A program made the position numbers and the translations under genes. From positions 1 to 64,000 of the forward strand of contig NZ_JQED01000007.1 of assembly GCF_000764225.1 (NCBI RefSeq): a stretch of 64,000 nt of DNA, given 5' to 3'. Below the pieces are notes generated by a model, which was not told the origin of the DNA, did no database searches, and saw nothing but the letters and a program-made list of their open reading frames with translations. Positions within the stretch are counted from its first letter, which is position 1; each line of letters opens with the position of its first letter. This stretch comes from Colwellia psychrerythraea. GTDB taxonomy: Bacteria; Pseudomonadota; Gammaproteobacteria; Enterobacterales; Alteromonadaceae. Shown here piece by piece: positions 17,725 through 27,600 of this stretch.

Positions 17725-18096
17725 ATGCGTAAAACTATTTTAATTGCGGACGATGAGAAAAATATCCTGATTTCTCTGGAATTCCTGATGAAGCGGGAAG
17801 GTTACTTAGTGATGGTGGCACATGATGGTCAGGAAGCAATTGATGTCATCTCCAAAGAGCATCCCGATCTGGTGTTACTGGATGTAATGATGCCTAAAAA
17901 AACGGGCTTTGATGTTTGTCAAGAAGTACGAGCAAACCCCGATCTTAAAGATACCCTTATCCTGATGTTGACAGCTAAAGGACGTGATACTGATATTGCC
18001 AAAGGATTGGCATTGGGTGTTAATGGTTACATCATCAAACCATTTTCCACCAGGGAGCTGGCACAAAAAGTGCGCGATATGTTGGAACAGGCATGA
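17725..18096 (+). CDS. Single-domain response regulator
   Basis: A 123-aa CheY-like receiver with no output domain. Acidic pocket D9/D10, phospho-acceptor D53 (LLDVMMP), switch Thr83 (LTAK) and Lys105 (IKPFS) are all present. ATG 17725 is chosen because TAGGAG lies 8 nt upstream. ATG 17707 has no such site. The gene overlaps the following one by four bases (ATGA). Because it has no DNA-binding domain, it probably acts by protein contact, and its tightly coupled neighbour is the obvious candidate. Confidence 0.93.
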   Translation: MRKTILIADDEKNILISLEFLMKREGYLVMVAHDGQEAIDVISKEHPDLVLLDVMMPKKTGFDVCQEVRANPDLKDTLILMLTAKGRDTDIAKGLALGVNGYIIKPFSTRELAQKVRDMLEQA

Positions 18097-20264
18097 GGCG
18101 TTTTGACTGGAGGGTCGCCATTGGTGTGGCCATCATTGGCATTATCTGCCTGTTATGGCTGCTCGCAACAGGCATATTGATATGGTCAACTCTCGACGGA
18201 GCAGGTCGTGATGCGGTGGCTGCTACGCTGGGACCAAGCATTGAATTATTAATTTTAATGTGGGCAATATCTCTGGGGGCGGTTGGTATAGCACTGCGTT
18301 GGTTAGTGGCCTACTTTATGACTGCTCCTGCTCGTCTTGCAGAAGATGCACAGGTTTTACTTGGTACCGATGTAAAAAGGCAACTTCAACCCAGTGGCAG
18401 TATTGAAAACCGTAGTTTGACCGAACTGATCAATCAGTTAGTGCAACAGCGCGAAACATTACGTGAGGAAATGGATGCACTTGTGCAAGAAGCTGCCCAC
18501 AACACAGAACTGGAAAAAAACCGTTTAGCCGCACTGATGTCTGAACTCAGTAAAAGTGTGGTGGTGTGTAATTTAGATGGACGTATCCTGCTGTACAACA
18601 ACCGAGCTCGAAGACAGTTTCAACGATTATCACACCCCCCCAAGGTTACTACTGGGGTTGAATTGCTAGGTCTTGGGCGCTCAATTTATGGCCTGTTCGA
18701 TCGAAAGTTGCTTACGCATGCACTGGATAATATTCAACATCGTTTACAAGGAAACGTAACATCCCCATCAGCCCAGTTTGTTACCACCACACAATCTGGG
18801 CAATTACTACGTGTACAAATGGCTCCGGTTCGCGCTGTGCAACATGAAACGAAGGAGTCTGCTCAGATGACGGGGTTTGTACTCTTAACCGAAAACATCA
18901 CCGATGAATTTGAAGCACTCTCACAACAGGACCATGTACTAAATACGTTAACAGAAGGTAGTCGAGCTGCAATAGCAAACATGCAGGCAGCTCTAGATGT
19001 GCTGGAATACCCAGATCTGCAAGCAGACATGCAAGCAAGTTTGCTGAGAGTTTTGCGTGAAGAAACACAGGGACTTGGGGAACGTATCCATGAATTAAAA
19101 TCAACCACAGTAAATGGCTTCATGTCTCACTGGTCCCTCGAAGATATGCAAGGAGCTGACTTAGTTGAGGCAGTAATAAACCGTATTAATGCACGGGAGG
19201 AGGTTACCGCTACCAAATCCAGTGTTGATACTTCCATTTGGCTGAAAGTGGAAAGCTTTACCTTACTGGAAGCCATCACCTATCTGGCCGAGCTTATATA
19301 TCAACAATGTCACGTTAACATGGTGCAAGTTCGTCTTGGCATCATCGAAAATCATGGTCAGCTTGACCTTTGTTGGACACCAAAAAATAATGAAAAGGAT
19401 ATCAGGTTACATTGCGAAAAAGATTCCATTCGGCTAGGTGGTGAAATGAGTTCGTTAACAATTCAGGATGTCGTTGAACGCCATGATGGTGCCTTCTGGT
19501 TTGAACATGAAACTGACGGGCATCAGGCATTATTCCGTTTCCTTTTACCACTAGCTAAACCACAAGAGTATCAGCAGCTATCAGCTTTGGTGAATGAAAA
19601 AAGCCGCCCAGAATTTTACGATTTTGACCTGTTTCAAGCCTCGGAACATGCGCGCTCACTGGAAGATTGCAAGCTTAGCGAACTCTCCTATACCGTCTTT
19701 GATACGGAAACGACTGGACTGAATCCTGCTGATGGTGATGAAATTATTCAGGTCGGAGCCATACGTATTGTCAACGGCAAGCTGTTACAGCAAGAACGTT
19801 TTGATCAATTGGTAGATCCCAAGCGCACTATACCCGCAGCAAGCATACCGATTCACGGCATTCAGCCAGAAATGGTGCAAGGACAGCCCGTTATTGCAGA
19901 AGTATTACCGGCCTTTCATGCGTTTGTGGGTGATACAGTGCTGGTAGCACATAATGCCGCATTCGACATGCGCTGCCTGCAGGTTAAGGAAACAGAGACA
20001 GGGGTAGTATTTGATCAACCTGTACTAGATACCCTGCTACTTTCTGCAGTCGTCCATCCCAATCAGGAATCGCATGGGCTAGATGCTATTGCTGAACGTT
20101 TTAATATTAATATTCATGGTCGCCACACGGCCTTGGGCGATGCAATGGCAACAGCACAAGTATTCTTGCACCTGATTCATCTGTTGGATGAGCAAGGTAT
20201 ACAGACCATGGGACAGGCACGTGCTGCCGCGCAAAACACCTATTATGCTCGTCTGAAATACTAA
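18093..20264 (+). CDS. Membrane PAS/degenerate-kinase protein fused to a DnaQ-type exonuclease
   Basis: A 723-aa protein. Two membrane helices lie at about 8-32 and 48-76, and a HAMP-like/coiled-coil region at 77-145. A PAS-like domain spans about 145-270 (VVVCNLDGRILLYNNRARRQF). A helical stretch follows at 272-340 in the place of a DHp domain, with no His in the H-box position. A degenerate ATPase-like part lies at 385-487 and lacks a clear N box. A complete DEDDh exonuclease of the DNA polymerase III epsilon type occupies about 530-700: D537 and E539 (FDTETTG), D625 (AHNAAFDMRCL), H678 and D683. A signalling protein with a nuclease output is unusual. It overlaps the receiver gene by four bases. 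Confidence 0.9.
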   Translation: MRRFDWRVAIGVAIIGIICLLWLLATGILIWSTLDGAGRDAVAATLGPSIELLILMWAISLGAVGIALRWLVAYFMTAPARLAEDAQVLLGTDVKRQLQPSGSIENRSLTELINQLVQQRETLREEMDALVQEAAHNTELEKNRLAALMSELSKSVVVCNLDGRILLYNNRARRQFQRLSHPPKVTTGVELLGLGRSIYGLFDRKLLTHALDNIQHRLQGNVTSPSAQFVTTTQSGQLLRVQMAPVRAVQHETKESAQMTGFVLLTENITDEFEALSQQDHVLNTLTEGSRAAIANMQAALDVLEYPDLQADMQASLLRVLREETQGLGERIHELKSTTVNGFMSHWSLEDMQGADLVEAVINRINAREEVTATKSSVDTSIWLKVESFTLLEAITYLAELIYQQCHVNMVQVRLGIIENHGQLDLCWTPKNNEKDIRLHCEKDSIRLGGEMSSLTIQDVVERHDGAFWFEHETDGHQALFRFLLPLAKPQEYQQLSALVNEKSRPEFYDFDLFQASEHARSLEDCKLSELSYTVFDTETTGLNPADGDEIIQVGAIRIVNGKLLQQERFDQLVDPKRTIPAASIPIHGIQPEMVQGQPVIAEVLPAFHAFVGDTVLVAHNAAFDMRCLQVKETETGVVFDQPVLDTLLLSAVVHPNQESHGLDAIAERFNINIHGRHTALGDAMATAQVFLHLIHLLDEQGIQTMGQARAAAQNTYYARLKY

Positions 20265-20303
20265 AACCCATCGACGTTGAAAGTATCGCGTCAACTATAA
20301 GCT

Positions 20304-21065
20304 TTAAAACTTCCCATTTTGATTTTTCCACTCATTGCGTGGAGGTATAGCTTCAATAGTATCCCAATGCTCAACAATTTTGCCCTTTGCTAAACGAAAT
20401 AAATCATAAAATGAACTGTGCTGGCCATCAAATTGCCCCTCACTTACGCTCAATACAAAGTTTCCTTCCGCCAATATACGATGAACTTTAGCATAAGTGA
20501 TTGTGTAGTCTTTCTTCGATTTATTACTTAAAGCTAAGCGAAGAGCAGCAATGCCATCCGCAAATAATGGGCTGTGTTGAATTAAGTTCTCATGACAAAC
20601 GTAATCTGTTAATAATTCTAGTTTTCGCGCCTTTAAAATGTCGGTAACAAAGCACAAAACTCTTTCCCGATTAAACTCTGTGAGATGATGTTCTTTAACA
20701 TCGACAGAGCCATCCAACATGCTTCGACCAGAGGCATTGATTTGTTGCATCGGTTGCATGTTATCCCAATGCTCAACGGCAAAACCATCCTCAAAGCGGA
20801 ATACTTCAAATGCTACTTTTAAAGTACTAAAGTTATATTCCATATGGGCAAAAACAAAATCTTTATCTTCAAATACCCTAATCATATTCACTTGTGGGCC
20901 TGTTTTCGCTATTTGCTTAAAGAGCTCTGCTAAACCTATATTTCCTTCTCGTGTATGTGGGTTATGCTGGATGTACTTATTTTCATTTACAACCAATGCA
21001 GCGTTTGGATCACCCGTTTCGATACCTTTAAGTAACTTGCTAACTTTCTCTTTGTTGGACAACAT
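20304..21065 (-). CDS. Tandem SnoaL/NTF2-like protein
   Basis: A 253-aa protein made of two similar halves (about 5-110 and 125-245). Each carries the pattern of a SnoaL-like polyketide-cyclase fold: YIQHNP..G then VEHWDNMQ in the first half, and LIQHSP..DG then VEHWDTIEAIP in the second. Such proteins are often annotated as nuclear transport factor 2 family, and specific substrates are rarely known. Base composition returns to the AT-rich background, so it probably lies outside the kinase/exonuclease island. It converges with the exonuclease gene 40 nt away. Confidence 0.85.
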   Translation of the reverse strand: MLSNKEKVSKLLKGIETGDPNAALVVNENKYIQHNPHTREGNIGLAELFKQIAKTGPQVNMIRVFEDKDFVFAHMEYNFSTLKVAFEVFRFEDGFAVEHWDNMQPMQQINASGRSMLDGSVDVKEHHLTEFNRERVLCFVTDILKARKLELLTDYVCHENLIQHSPLFADGIAALRLALSNKSKKDYTITYAKVHRILAEGNFVLSVSEGQFDGQHSSFYDLFRLAKGKIVEHWDTIEAIPPRNEWKNQNGKF

Positions 21066-21183
21066 TAGTCGTTCTCAATAATGGCTATATGTACTTAATG
21101 ATAGTTATAAATAATCGTAAATAGACTTTTAATTTGTGCAATTAATTCTCAAAACGCTCATAGAAAGTTGTATAGCGGTATTT

Positions 21184-21199
21184 TTGCATACGTATTCAA
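21184..21199. promoter_or_regulatory. LacI-type operator, copy 1
   Basis: TTGCATACGTATTCAA is a 16-bp near-palindrome centred on CG, the form typical of LacI-family operators. It is the exact reverse complement of the copy at 21362-21377, about 178 bp away. It lies before the TonB-dependent receptor gene. Confidence 0.7.
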
Positions 21200-21361
21200 A
21201 TGTAATCAATTGTTACACTTTGCCTGATTTTTAGTCTAACTTCTTAATGTTATGAATATATCTTAAGCATCAATGGTAATGGGCTATCGGCTTATTATTG
21301 ACCATATAGCTGTTATGTTTTTAACTTATGTTTATGCATTTTTATTATTATTTGTGCATTA

Positions 21362-21377
21362 TTGAATACGTATGCAA
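21362..21377. promoter_or_regulatory. LacI-type operator, copy 2
   Basis: TTGAATACGTATGCAA is the exact reverse complement of copy 1. It lies 112 nt before the receptor start codon, in promoter range. Two sites could allow DNA looping. The regulator gene is not in this window. Confidence 0.7.
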
Positions 21378-21488
21378 AACATATCCATAGAAAAGTTCGC
21401 CCCTTATATTAAATTGAAATTATAAAAACTAAGTTAGTTAGAGAACTGATAATAATAATATTTCAAGGATGAATATGAGGGAAAAAAT

Positions 21489-24400
21489 ATGCGTAAATTT
21501 AAACCGAGTCAGCTTTATATAGCCTTACTTTCCTGTGGTTTTATGGTGTCTTCTGGCGGGCTTTATGCTCAAGAAGCGGTTAAAGCCACAGCCGAAGCAG
21601 AAAACGTTGCTGCAAAAAAAAGTGAAGAGCAAGAGGTTGATGCAATCGAAGTGATTGAAGTGACTGGCTTTAGACGTTCACTTATTAAATCGATCAATCA
21701 AAAACGTTTTGCAGATACCGTATCAGAGCAAATCACTGCGGATGATTTAGGCGCACTGCCTGATGTATCAATGGCTGATGCGTTAACGCGTTTGCCCGGT
21801 ATTTCTGCGGTAAGAACAGGTGGGCAGGCCGCTGAAATTAATATTCGTGGTATGTCAGGCGGTTTTGTATCGACAACATTAAATGGTCGTGAGCAAGTAT
21901 CTACCAGCGGTCAGCGTAGTGTTGAGTTTGACCAATACCCCTCAGAACTAATATCACAAGCCTCAGTTTTCAAATCCCCTAAAGTATCACTAATAGAAGG
22001 CGGTGTAGCTGGTACGGTTGAATTAAAAACGGCCAGTCCTTTGAAAAATGAAGACAAGCATTCTTTTAATGTAAATGCGCGTGGAATGTATAACGATTTG
22101 GCAAGTGATGTACCTGATGCTACCTCAACGGGTCATCGTTTTAGTGTGTCATACCAAGGTAAGTTTGCTGATGATACTGTTGGGATTGCTTTGGGTTATG
22201 CGCGTTTATTTCAACCAAGTGCCACCACACAATTTGTTGGCCTTAACTACAGTAAATTAAGAGATGTAGACGGCTTAGCAGATGATACTAATGGGCCTAG
22301 CAAAGAAGAGGGCATTCACCTAGCTAAAGAATATGTCGGTGAGGGGTTTGAGTTACAACACAAAGGCGGGGAAGAAACCCGAGACGGCTTTGTTGCGACA
22401 CTGGAATGGCAGCCCGTTGATAACTTTAGTTTGAAATTTGATAGTTTCTATTCGAAATTTGACTCGGAAGAGTTTGCCCGTGGTTATCGAGTAAAATTTG
22501 ATGGCAGCCAAGCGGCAATTGGTAATGCGACGATTATCGATAACTCAGTCATAGGCGGGACCTTTAATCGAACGTCTAATAGTTCAACACGTGTTGAAAT
22601 TGTTAATGATGACAATAGTGATTCGGATGAAGTACAAAGTTTTGGTATTAATGCTGATTGGCAAATCACTGACAATTTTAATATGGCGGTAGATTTATCT
22701 TATTCATCAGCTACGAGTGATTTTAGAAACGGTTTGATTTGGTCTTTAGTTGCTGATGATGCTAATGCCGCGCAGCCTGAGTTTGATAATAATGTATCAA
22801 TTAATTACTTACTAAATGGCTTGGATTTACCTGATGTTAGTTTAAACCAAGCGGATGCCTTAACTGATTTAAATCGCGTAATGGTAACAAAATACGGTAT
22901 TTATCCTTATGTGAACTCTGATGAGGTTATTGCTGCTCGTGTTGATTTTCAGTACTCCTTAGATTCTGATTATATTTCCTCTGTAGAGTTTGGTGCTCGT
23001 TATTCTGAAAGAGAATACAGCAGCGATCGTTCAGTATATGAATTTGGTAGCGATAGTGGTTTTAATTCGAAAGAGAAGCCTCTGAATATTACTGCGGATA
23101 TGGCGACAGTAGTTGACTGGAAAGGCGACTTTTCTTCTTTTCCTAGTTATTTAGCGCTGGATCAAAATAAGGTGTTAAATGCTTGGTTTCCTCAAGGCAT
23201 ACCTCAGCCAGTTCAAACTTGGGGTGGCTCTGCAAGTGGCGTAATTAATGGCGATCCATTAGGTAAAGATTCAGCTTGGACCATGAAAGAAAGTGGTCAA
23301 GTATTTGAAGACATCTTTGCCGCTTATATCATGGCAAATATTGATGTTGAAATTGGTGATATTCCAGTCACTGGTAACTTTGGTGTGCGTATTGTCAGAA
23401 CTAAGCAAGCGTCTACTTCATTACAGGATGTTGGTGAAAAAACAGTAAAAGATGCCTATGGACAAGATGCCCTTGATGAAAATGGCGATGTTATTGTGCA
23501 AGCGAATGCAGAGTTAGGCGCACAATTTATTACCGATGACGCTGGTCTGATTAATCAAAAATATGCACCGGGTATTATCGAAAATACCTACACCGATTAC
23601 CTGCCTCAAATGAATTTAAATTTTCATATTACGCCAAACGATCAAATACGTTTTGCTGCGGCTAAAGTTATGAGTCGCCCTAATATTGATCGGCTAGCCT
23701 CTAACAGTAGTGTGAACATTAACAAAGTAACAACGGACAGTGGTACTTATGCTGAAATCAGTGGTAACGCGAAAAACAGCCCACACTTAAAACCGTTTTA
23801 TGCCAACCAGTATGATATTTCCTATGAACGATATTTTACCGAATCAGATGGTAGTTTCATTTTTGCGTTGTTTTATAAAGACATCGAATCAGCAGGTATT
23901 GTTACCCAAACCATTAGTGAATATGACTTTGCTGGTAATGGCTTAATTGTGCCTGATGAATACATTGATCCATTAAGTGGTGTGCCATTGGAAATTCGCA
24001 ATGGCAATTTTGAAACGGCGTTTAATGATGATAAAGGTGGTTATATAAAAGGACTCGAAGTGAGTTACACTCAAGTTTTTTCATTCTTACCTGATTTCTG
24101 GTCTGGTCTAGGCCTTAGTACCAGTTACTCACACACCAAAAGTGAAATTCAACAAATTTCACAATTAGGACAACAAGACTTACCGATTACGCTGCCTGGA
24201 TTATCTGAAAATGTTTTGCAAACCACACTTTTCTGGGGCTATGAGGGTTTCGAAACACGCATTAGTGCGCGTTATCGAGATGAGTTTGTCTCAGAGCAAG
24301 TCGCGGTAGAAGCACAAACGGTTAATTATGATGACGAATTAGTCATCGATTATCAGGCGTCATATCAATTTAATGACAATTTAGGTGTGGTTTTTCAGGT

Positions 24401-24512
24401 GAACAACGTAACCGACGAACCAACTAAAAGTTACTTTGGCGTACAAAGTCAAACAGGCACCATTCAGTACTTTGGTCGTCAATTCTTTTTAGGTATGACA
24501 TACACGTTATAG
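21489..24512 (+). CDS. TonB-dependent receptor (probable maltodextrin type)
   Basis: A 1007-aa outer-membrane transporter. The signal peptide covers about the first 28 residues (cleavage near LYA-QEA). A TonB-box region with EVIEVTGFRRS (about 55-65) leads into a plug domain (DLGALPDVSMADALTRLPGI, INIRGM). The barrel ends FFLGMTYTL. The plug style (RKSLIKSINQKR-like, SVEFDQYPSELI) matches the TonB-Xanth-Caul subfamily of carbohydrate receptors. GAGGG lies 8 nt before the ATG. Two LacI-type operators lie upstream and a pullulanase gene follows, so maltodextrin or a related alpha-glucan is the likely substrate. Confidence 0.93.
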   Translation: MRKFKPSQLYIALLSCGFMVSSGGLYAQEAVKATAEAENVAAKKSEEQEVDAIEVIEVTGFRRSLIKSINQKRFADTVSEQITADDLGALPDVSMADALTRLPGISAVRTGGQAAEINIRGMSGGFVSTTLNGREQVSTSGQRSVEFDQYPSELISQASVFKSPKVSLIEGGVAGTVELKTASPLKNEDKHSFNVNARGMYNDLASDVPDATSTGHRFSVSYQGKFADDTVGIALGYARLFQPSATTQFVGLNYSKLRDVDGLADDTNGPSKEEGIHLAKEYVGEGFELQHKGGEETRDGFVATLEWQPVDNFSLKFDSFYSKFDSEEFARGYRVKFDGSQAAIGNATIIDNSVIGGTFNRTSNSSTRVEIVNDDNSDSDEVQSFGINADWQITDNFNMAVDLSYSSATSDFRNGLIWSLVADDANAAQPEFDNNVSINYLLNGLDLPDVSLNQADALTDLNRVMVTKYGIYPYVNSDEVIAARVDFQYSLDSDYISSVEFGARYSEREYSSDRSVYEFGSDSGFNSKEKPLNITADMATVVDWKGDFSSFPSYLALDQNKVLNAWFPQGIPQPVQTWGGSASGVINGDPLGKDSAWTMKESGQVFEDIFAAYIMANIDVEIGDIPVTGNFGVRIVRTKQASTSLQDVGEKTVKDAYGQDALDENGDVIVQANAELGAQFITDDAGLINQKYAPGIIENTYTDYLPQMNLNFHITPNDQIRFAAAKVMSRPNIDRLASNSSVNINKVTTDSGTYAEISGNAKNSPHLKPFYANQYDISYERYFTESDGSFIFALFYKDIESAGIVTQTISEYDFAGNGLIVPDEYIDPLSGVPLEIRNGNFETAFNDDKGGYIKGLEVSYTQVFSFLPDFWSGLGLSTSYSHTKSEIQQISQLGQQDLPITLPGLSENVLQTTLFWGYEGFETRISARYRDEFVSEQVAVEAQTVNYDDELVIDYQASYQFNDNLGVVFQVNNVTDEPTKSYFGVQSQTGTIQYFGRQFFLGMTYTL

Positions 24513-24579
24513 CGCATGATACGACCTTTACTGGTCATCGTTAAGCCTTTGTTTTAGGCATGGCGTACGCGTTATAGCG
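24486..24579 (+). repeat. Duplicated 29-nt segment at the 3' end of the receptor gene
   Basis: The last codons of the receptor gene and the bases after it (24486-24514, TTTTTAGGTATGACATACAC and so on) recur at 24551-24579 with 24 of 29 matches. It looks like a trace of a second receptor gene end or of local slippage. Confidence 0.6.
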
Positions 24580-24699
24580 GCAGTTAGTGTTGAGTTATTA
24601 ATAAGCAGTTATTAACAATGAATGAAAGTAAGTTTTCAAATAAAAACAATCCAATAACTTGTGTGTTAAATAGCCAATTATTCATTTGGAGTAAAAGTT

Positions 24700-27600
24700 A
24701 TGTTTAGTCAAAAATCGGTGTTAAGAGTTATTGTCTTAGCATCTGTATCAATGGTACTTGTTGCGTGTGGGGGCTCTGAGTCTACCGAGCCGGGTGAAGT
24801 ACTACTTAGTTGTGATGTGCCAATGGTTTCTGATGCTACTGGCAGCAGTTGTGTTGCACCAGAGCCTATTGAATGTCCGGTGCCAACCGTACCTGATGCA
24901 TTAAATGAAAGTTGTGTTGTGGGTATCGATCCCAAAGCACCAGCTCCTGTGATCTTTGCCGGCGATAATCAGGCGTTGTTATTTTATAACCGTGCAGACG
25001 GTGAATACAGCGATTACAAAATGCATAATTGGAACAGTGCGGAATGTGATGCTTACGCTGATGATTCTTTAGCGCCTTCTTGGGACAATGGCTTAGCGCA
25101 TACTGGGGTTGATCCTGTATACGGTGCGTATTGGCTATTAAATCTTAAAGAAGATTACAATGAATGTGGTCATTTTATTATTCACAAAGGCACTGACGAT
25201 GCAGGAAAAGAATTTGGTGGTGGTGACTTTAAAATGCCTCTGCTGCAAGATGATGAAACATACCGACGTATGAATTTTAGCTTTTCAGGTGTCGCCTCCA
25301 TTTTTGAATATCCTGTGGTAACTTTGGGTAAACAAGCGTTGGCAATCAGTAATTTTTCAGCGCATTGGATAGATAGCAATACTTTTACATGGGATGTAAA
25401 TTTTGATCTGGTTACTTCGGTAAAATTGCATCACTCAGCAACTGCGGGCATTGGGCCCGATGAGGCTAATGAAGATACTATTACCGGAACCGTTGTTGAG
25501 TTATCAGAAATTGATTTAACCGATGAACAAAAAGCTGCAGCGCCGCTAGTTGCAGACTGGCCTGCTTTTACGGGAAATTGGTCTATTGAAGAAGCCAAAG
25601 CCATCGTTAAAAATCAATTGGTCTTAGTGGGTTATAACGCAGAAGGGCTAGCGGTGGCTGCCACGAACGTACAAGCTGATTTAGTATTGGACGATCTTTA
25701 TACCAAAGGTGAGATGGATGCAGATGAAGCCGCGTTAGGCGTTGTTTATGATAATGGTGCCGTTAATGTTTCTGTGTGGTCGCCAACTGCTCAACAGCTT
25801 AAATTGAATGTCTATAACGCTGCCAAAGAAATGGTTTCAAGCCATGATATGACGGAAGACTCAATGACTGGTGTCTGGAGTTATACGGGGGATGCAAGTC
25901 TTGATCGTCAATTTTATCGTTTTGCGTTAACGATTTACCATCCACAAAATAAAGCGATTGAAGAAATAGAAAGTACAGATCCCTATTCGTTAAGTTTATC
26001 AACCAATGGTGAATATTCTCAGTTCGTTAATTTAGCTGATGAAGACCTACTACCTGAAGGTTGGGATGGTCATCCGGTAGCCACCATTGAAAACTACGAA
26101 GATGCCGTTATTTACGAAGGGCATATTCGTGACTTTAGTGCGCATGATGAAAGTACTTCAGTTAACAATAGAGGAAAGTTCTTAGCATTCACTGAAGTTG
26201 ACTCTGCACCTATGCAGCATTTACAAAAGTTAGTGGCTAATGGCTTAACACATTTTCATATGTTGCCTGCTAATGATATCGCGACGATTGATGAAGATGC
26301 AGACAAAATTATCGACTTAGATAGTACTGTCTTAGCCTTATGTAAAGTCAATTTCAAAGCACCGCCTTGTTATCAAAATATAGATGATCAAACATTGCGC
26401 GCTGTTTTTGAAAGTTATTCATCTTTTTCAAATGATGCAGCAAAACTAACAGAAGCGATGCGAGATACTGATAGTTTTAACTGGGGTTATGATCCTAAAC
26501 ATTTTAATGTACCTGATGGGATTTATGCTTCTAATCCAGATGGCGTAAGCCGGATCAAAGAAATGCGCGCGATGATAAAATCCTTGCATGACATTGGTTT
26601 ACGTGTGGTGTTAGATGTTGTTTATAACCATACTAATTCTTCTGGCTTATGGGACAATTCGGTACTTGATAAATTTGTGCCAGGCTACTATCACAGTCGC
26701 GATATCACGACTGGCGCTGTTCAAAATAGTACCTGTTGTAGTGATACAGCTCTTGAACACCGCATGATGGACAAATTGATGGTCGACTCATTAAAACAGT
26801 GGACTGAACAATACCAATTTGATGGATTCCGTTTTGATATTATGAGCCAAGGCTCTAAAGCACAGATGTTAGCTGCACGTGACGCCGTGCAAGCAATTGA
26901 CCCTGACAATCATTTTTATGGTGAGGGCTGGTACAAAGATTCACGTGGATTTGAACGCGCTGATCAAGAAAATATGGCCGGTACTGAAATTGCCACCTAT
27001 AACGATCGTATACGTGATGGTATTAGAAATGCGACTTTGTTTAACAACGAAAGTGATTCAGACTTTCCGTTTGAGCAACAAGATATTGTTAAATTTGGTA
27101 TGGCAGGAACGCTAACTGATTATGTGTTGAAAAACTTCAAAGGGGCAGATGTAAAAGGTAGTGCATCAGGTATGTATGCAAAAGATCCTGCCGATATTGT
27201 TAACTATGTGTCAAAACATGATAATGAAACCTTGTGGGATATTTTACAAGTTAAGTTAAGCCCTGAAATGAATAATAACGAACGTGTTCGAGCACAAAAC
27301 ATTTCTCAATCGATTGTATTATTGTCGCAAGGCATTCCATTTTTACAAATGGGTGGGGATTTCCTTCGCTCTAAATCATTAGACCGTAATACTTATGATG
27401 CTGGTGATTGGTATAACTTAGTTGATTTCACTTTTGAGTTAAATAACTGGAATAAAGGTTTGCCTTTAGATAAAGGTGGCCGAAATGACGATGACCTAGT
27501 ATCGCTAGCGTCTAGTTCATCAAGTACTGTTTCAATGACGGATATTGTATTTGCATCGAATGTGTTTAATGAATTTTTATCAATTCGTACCAGTAGTCCA

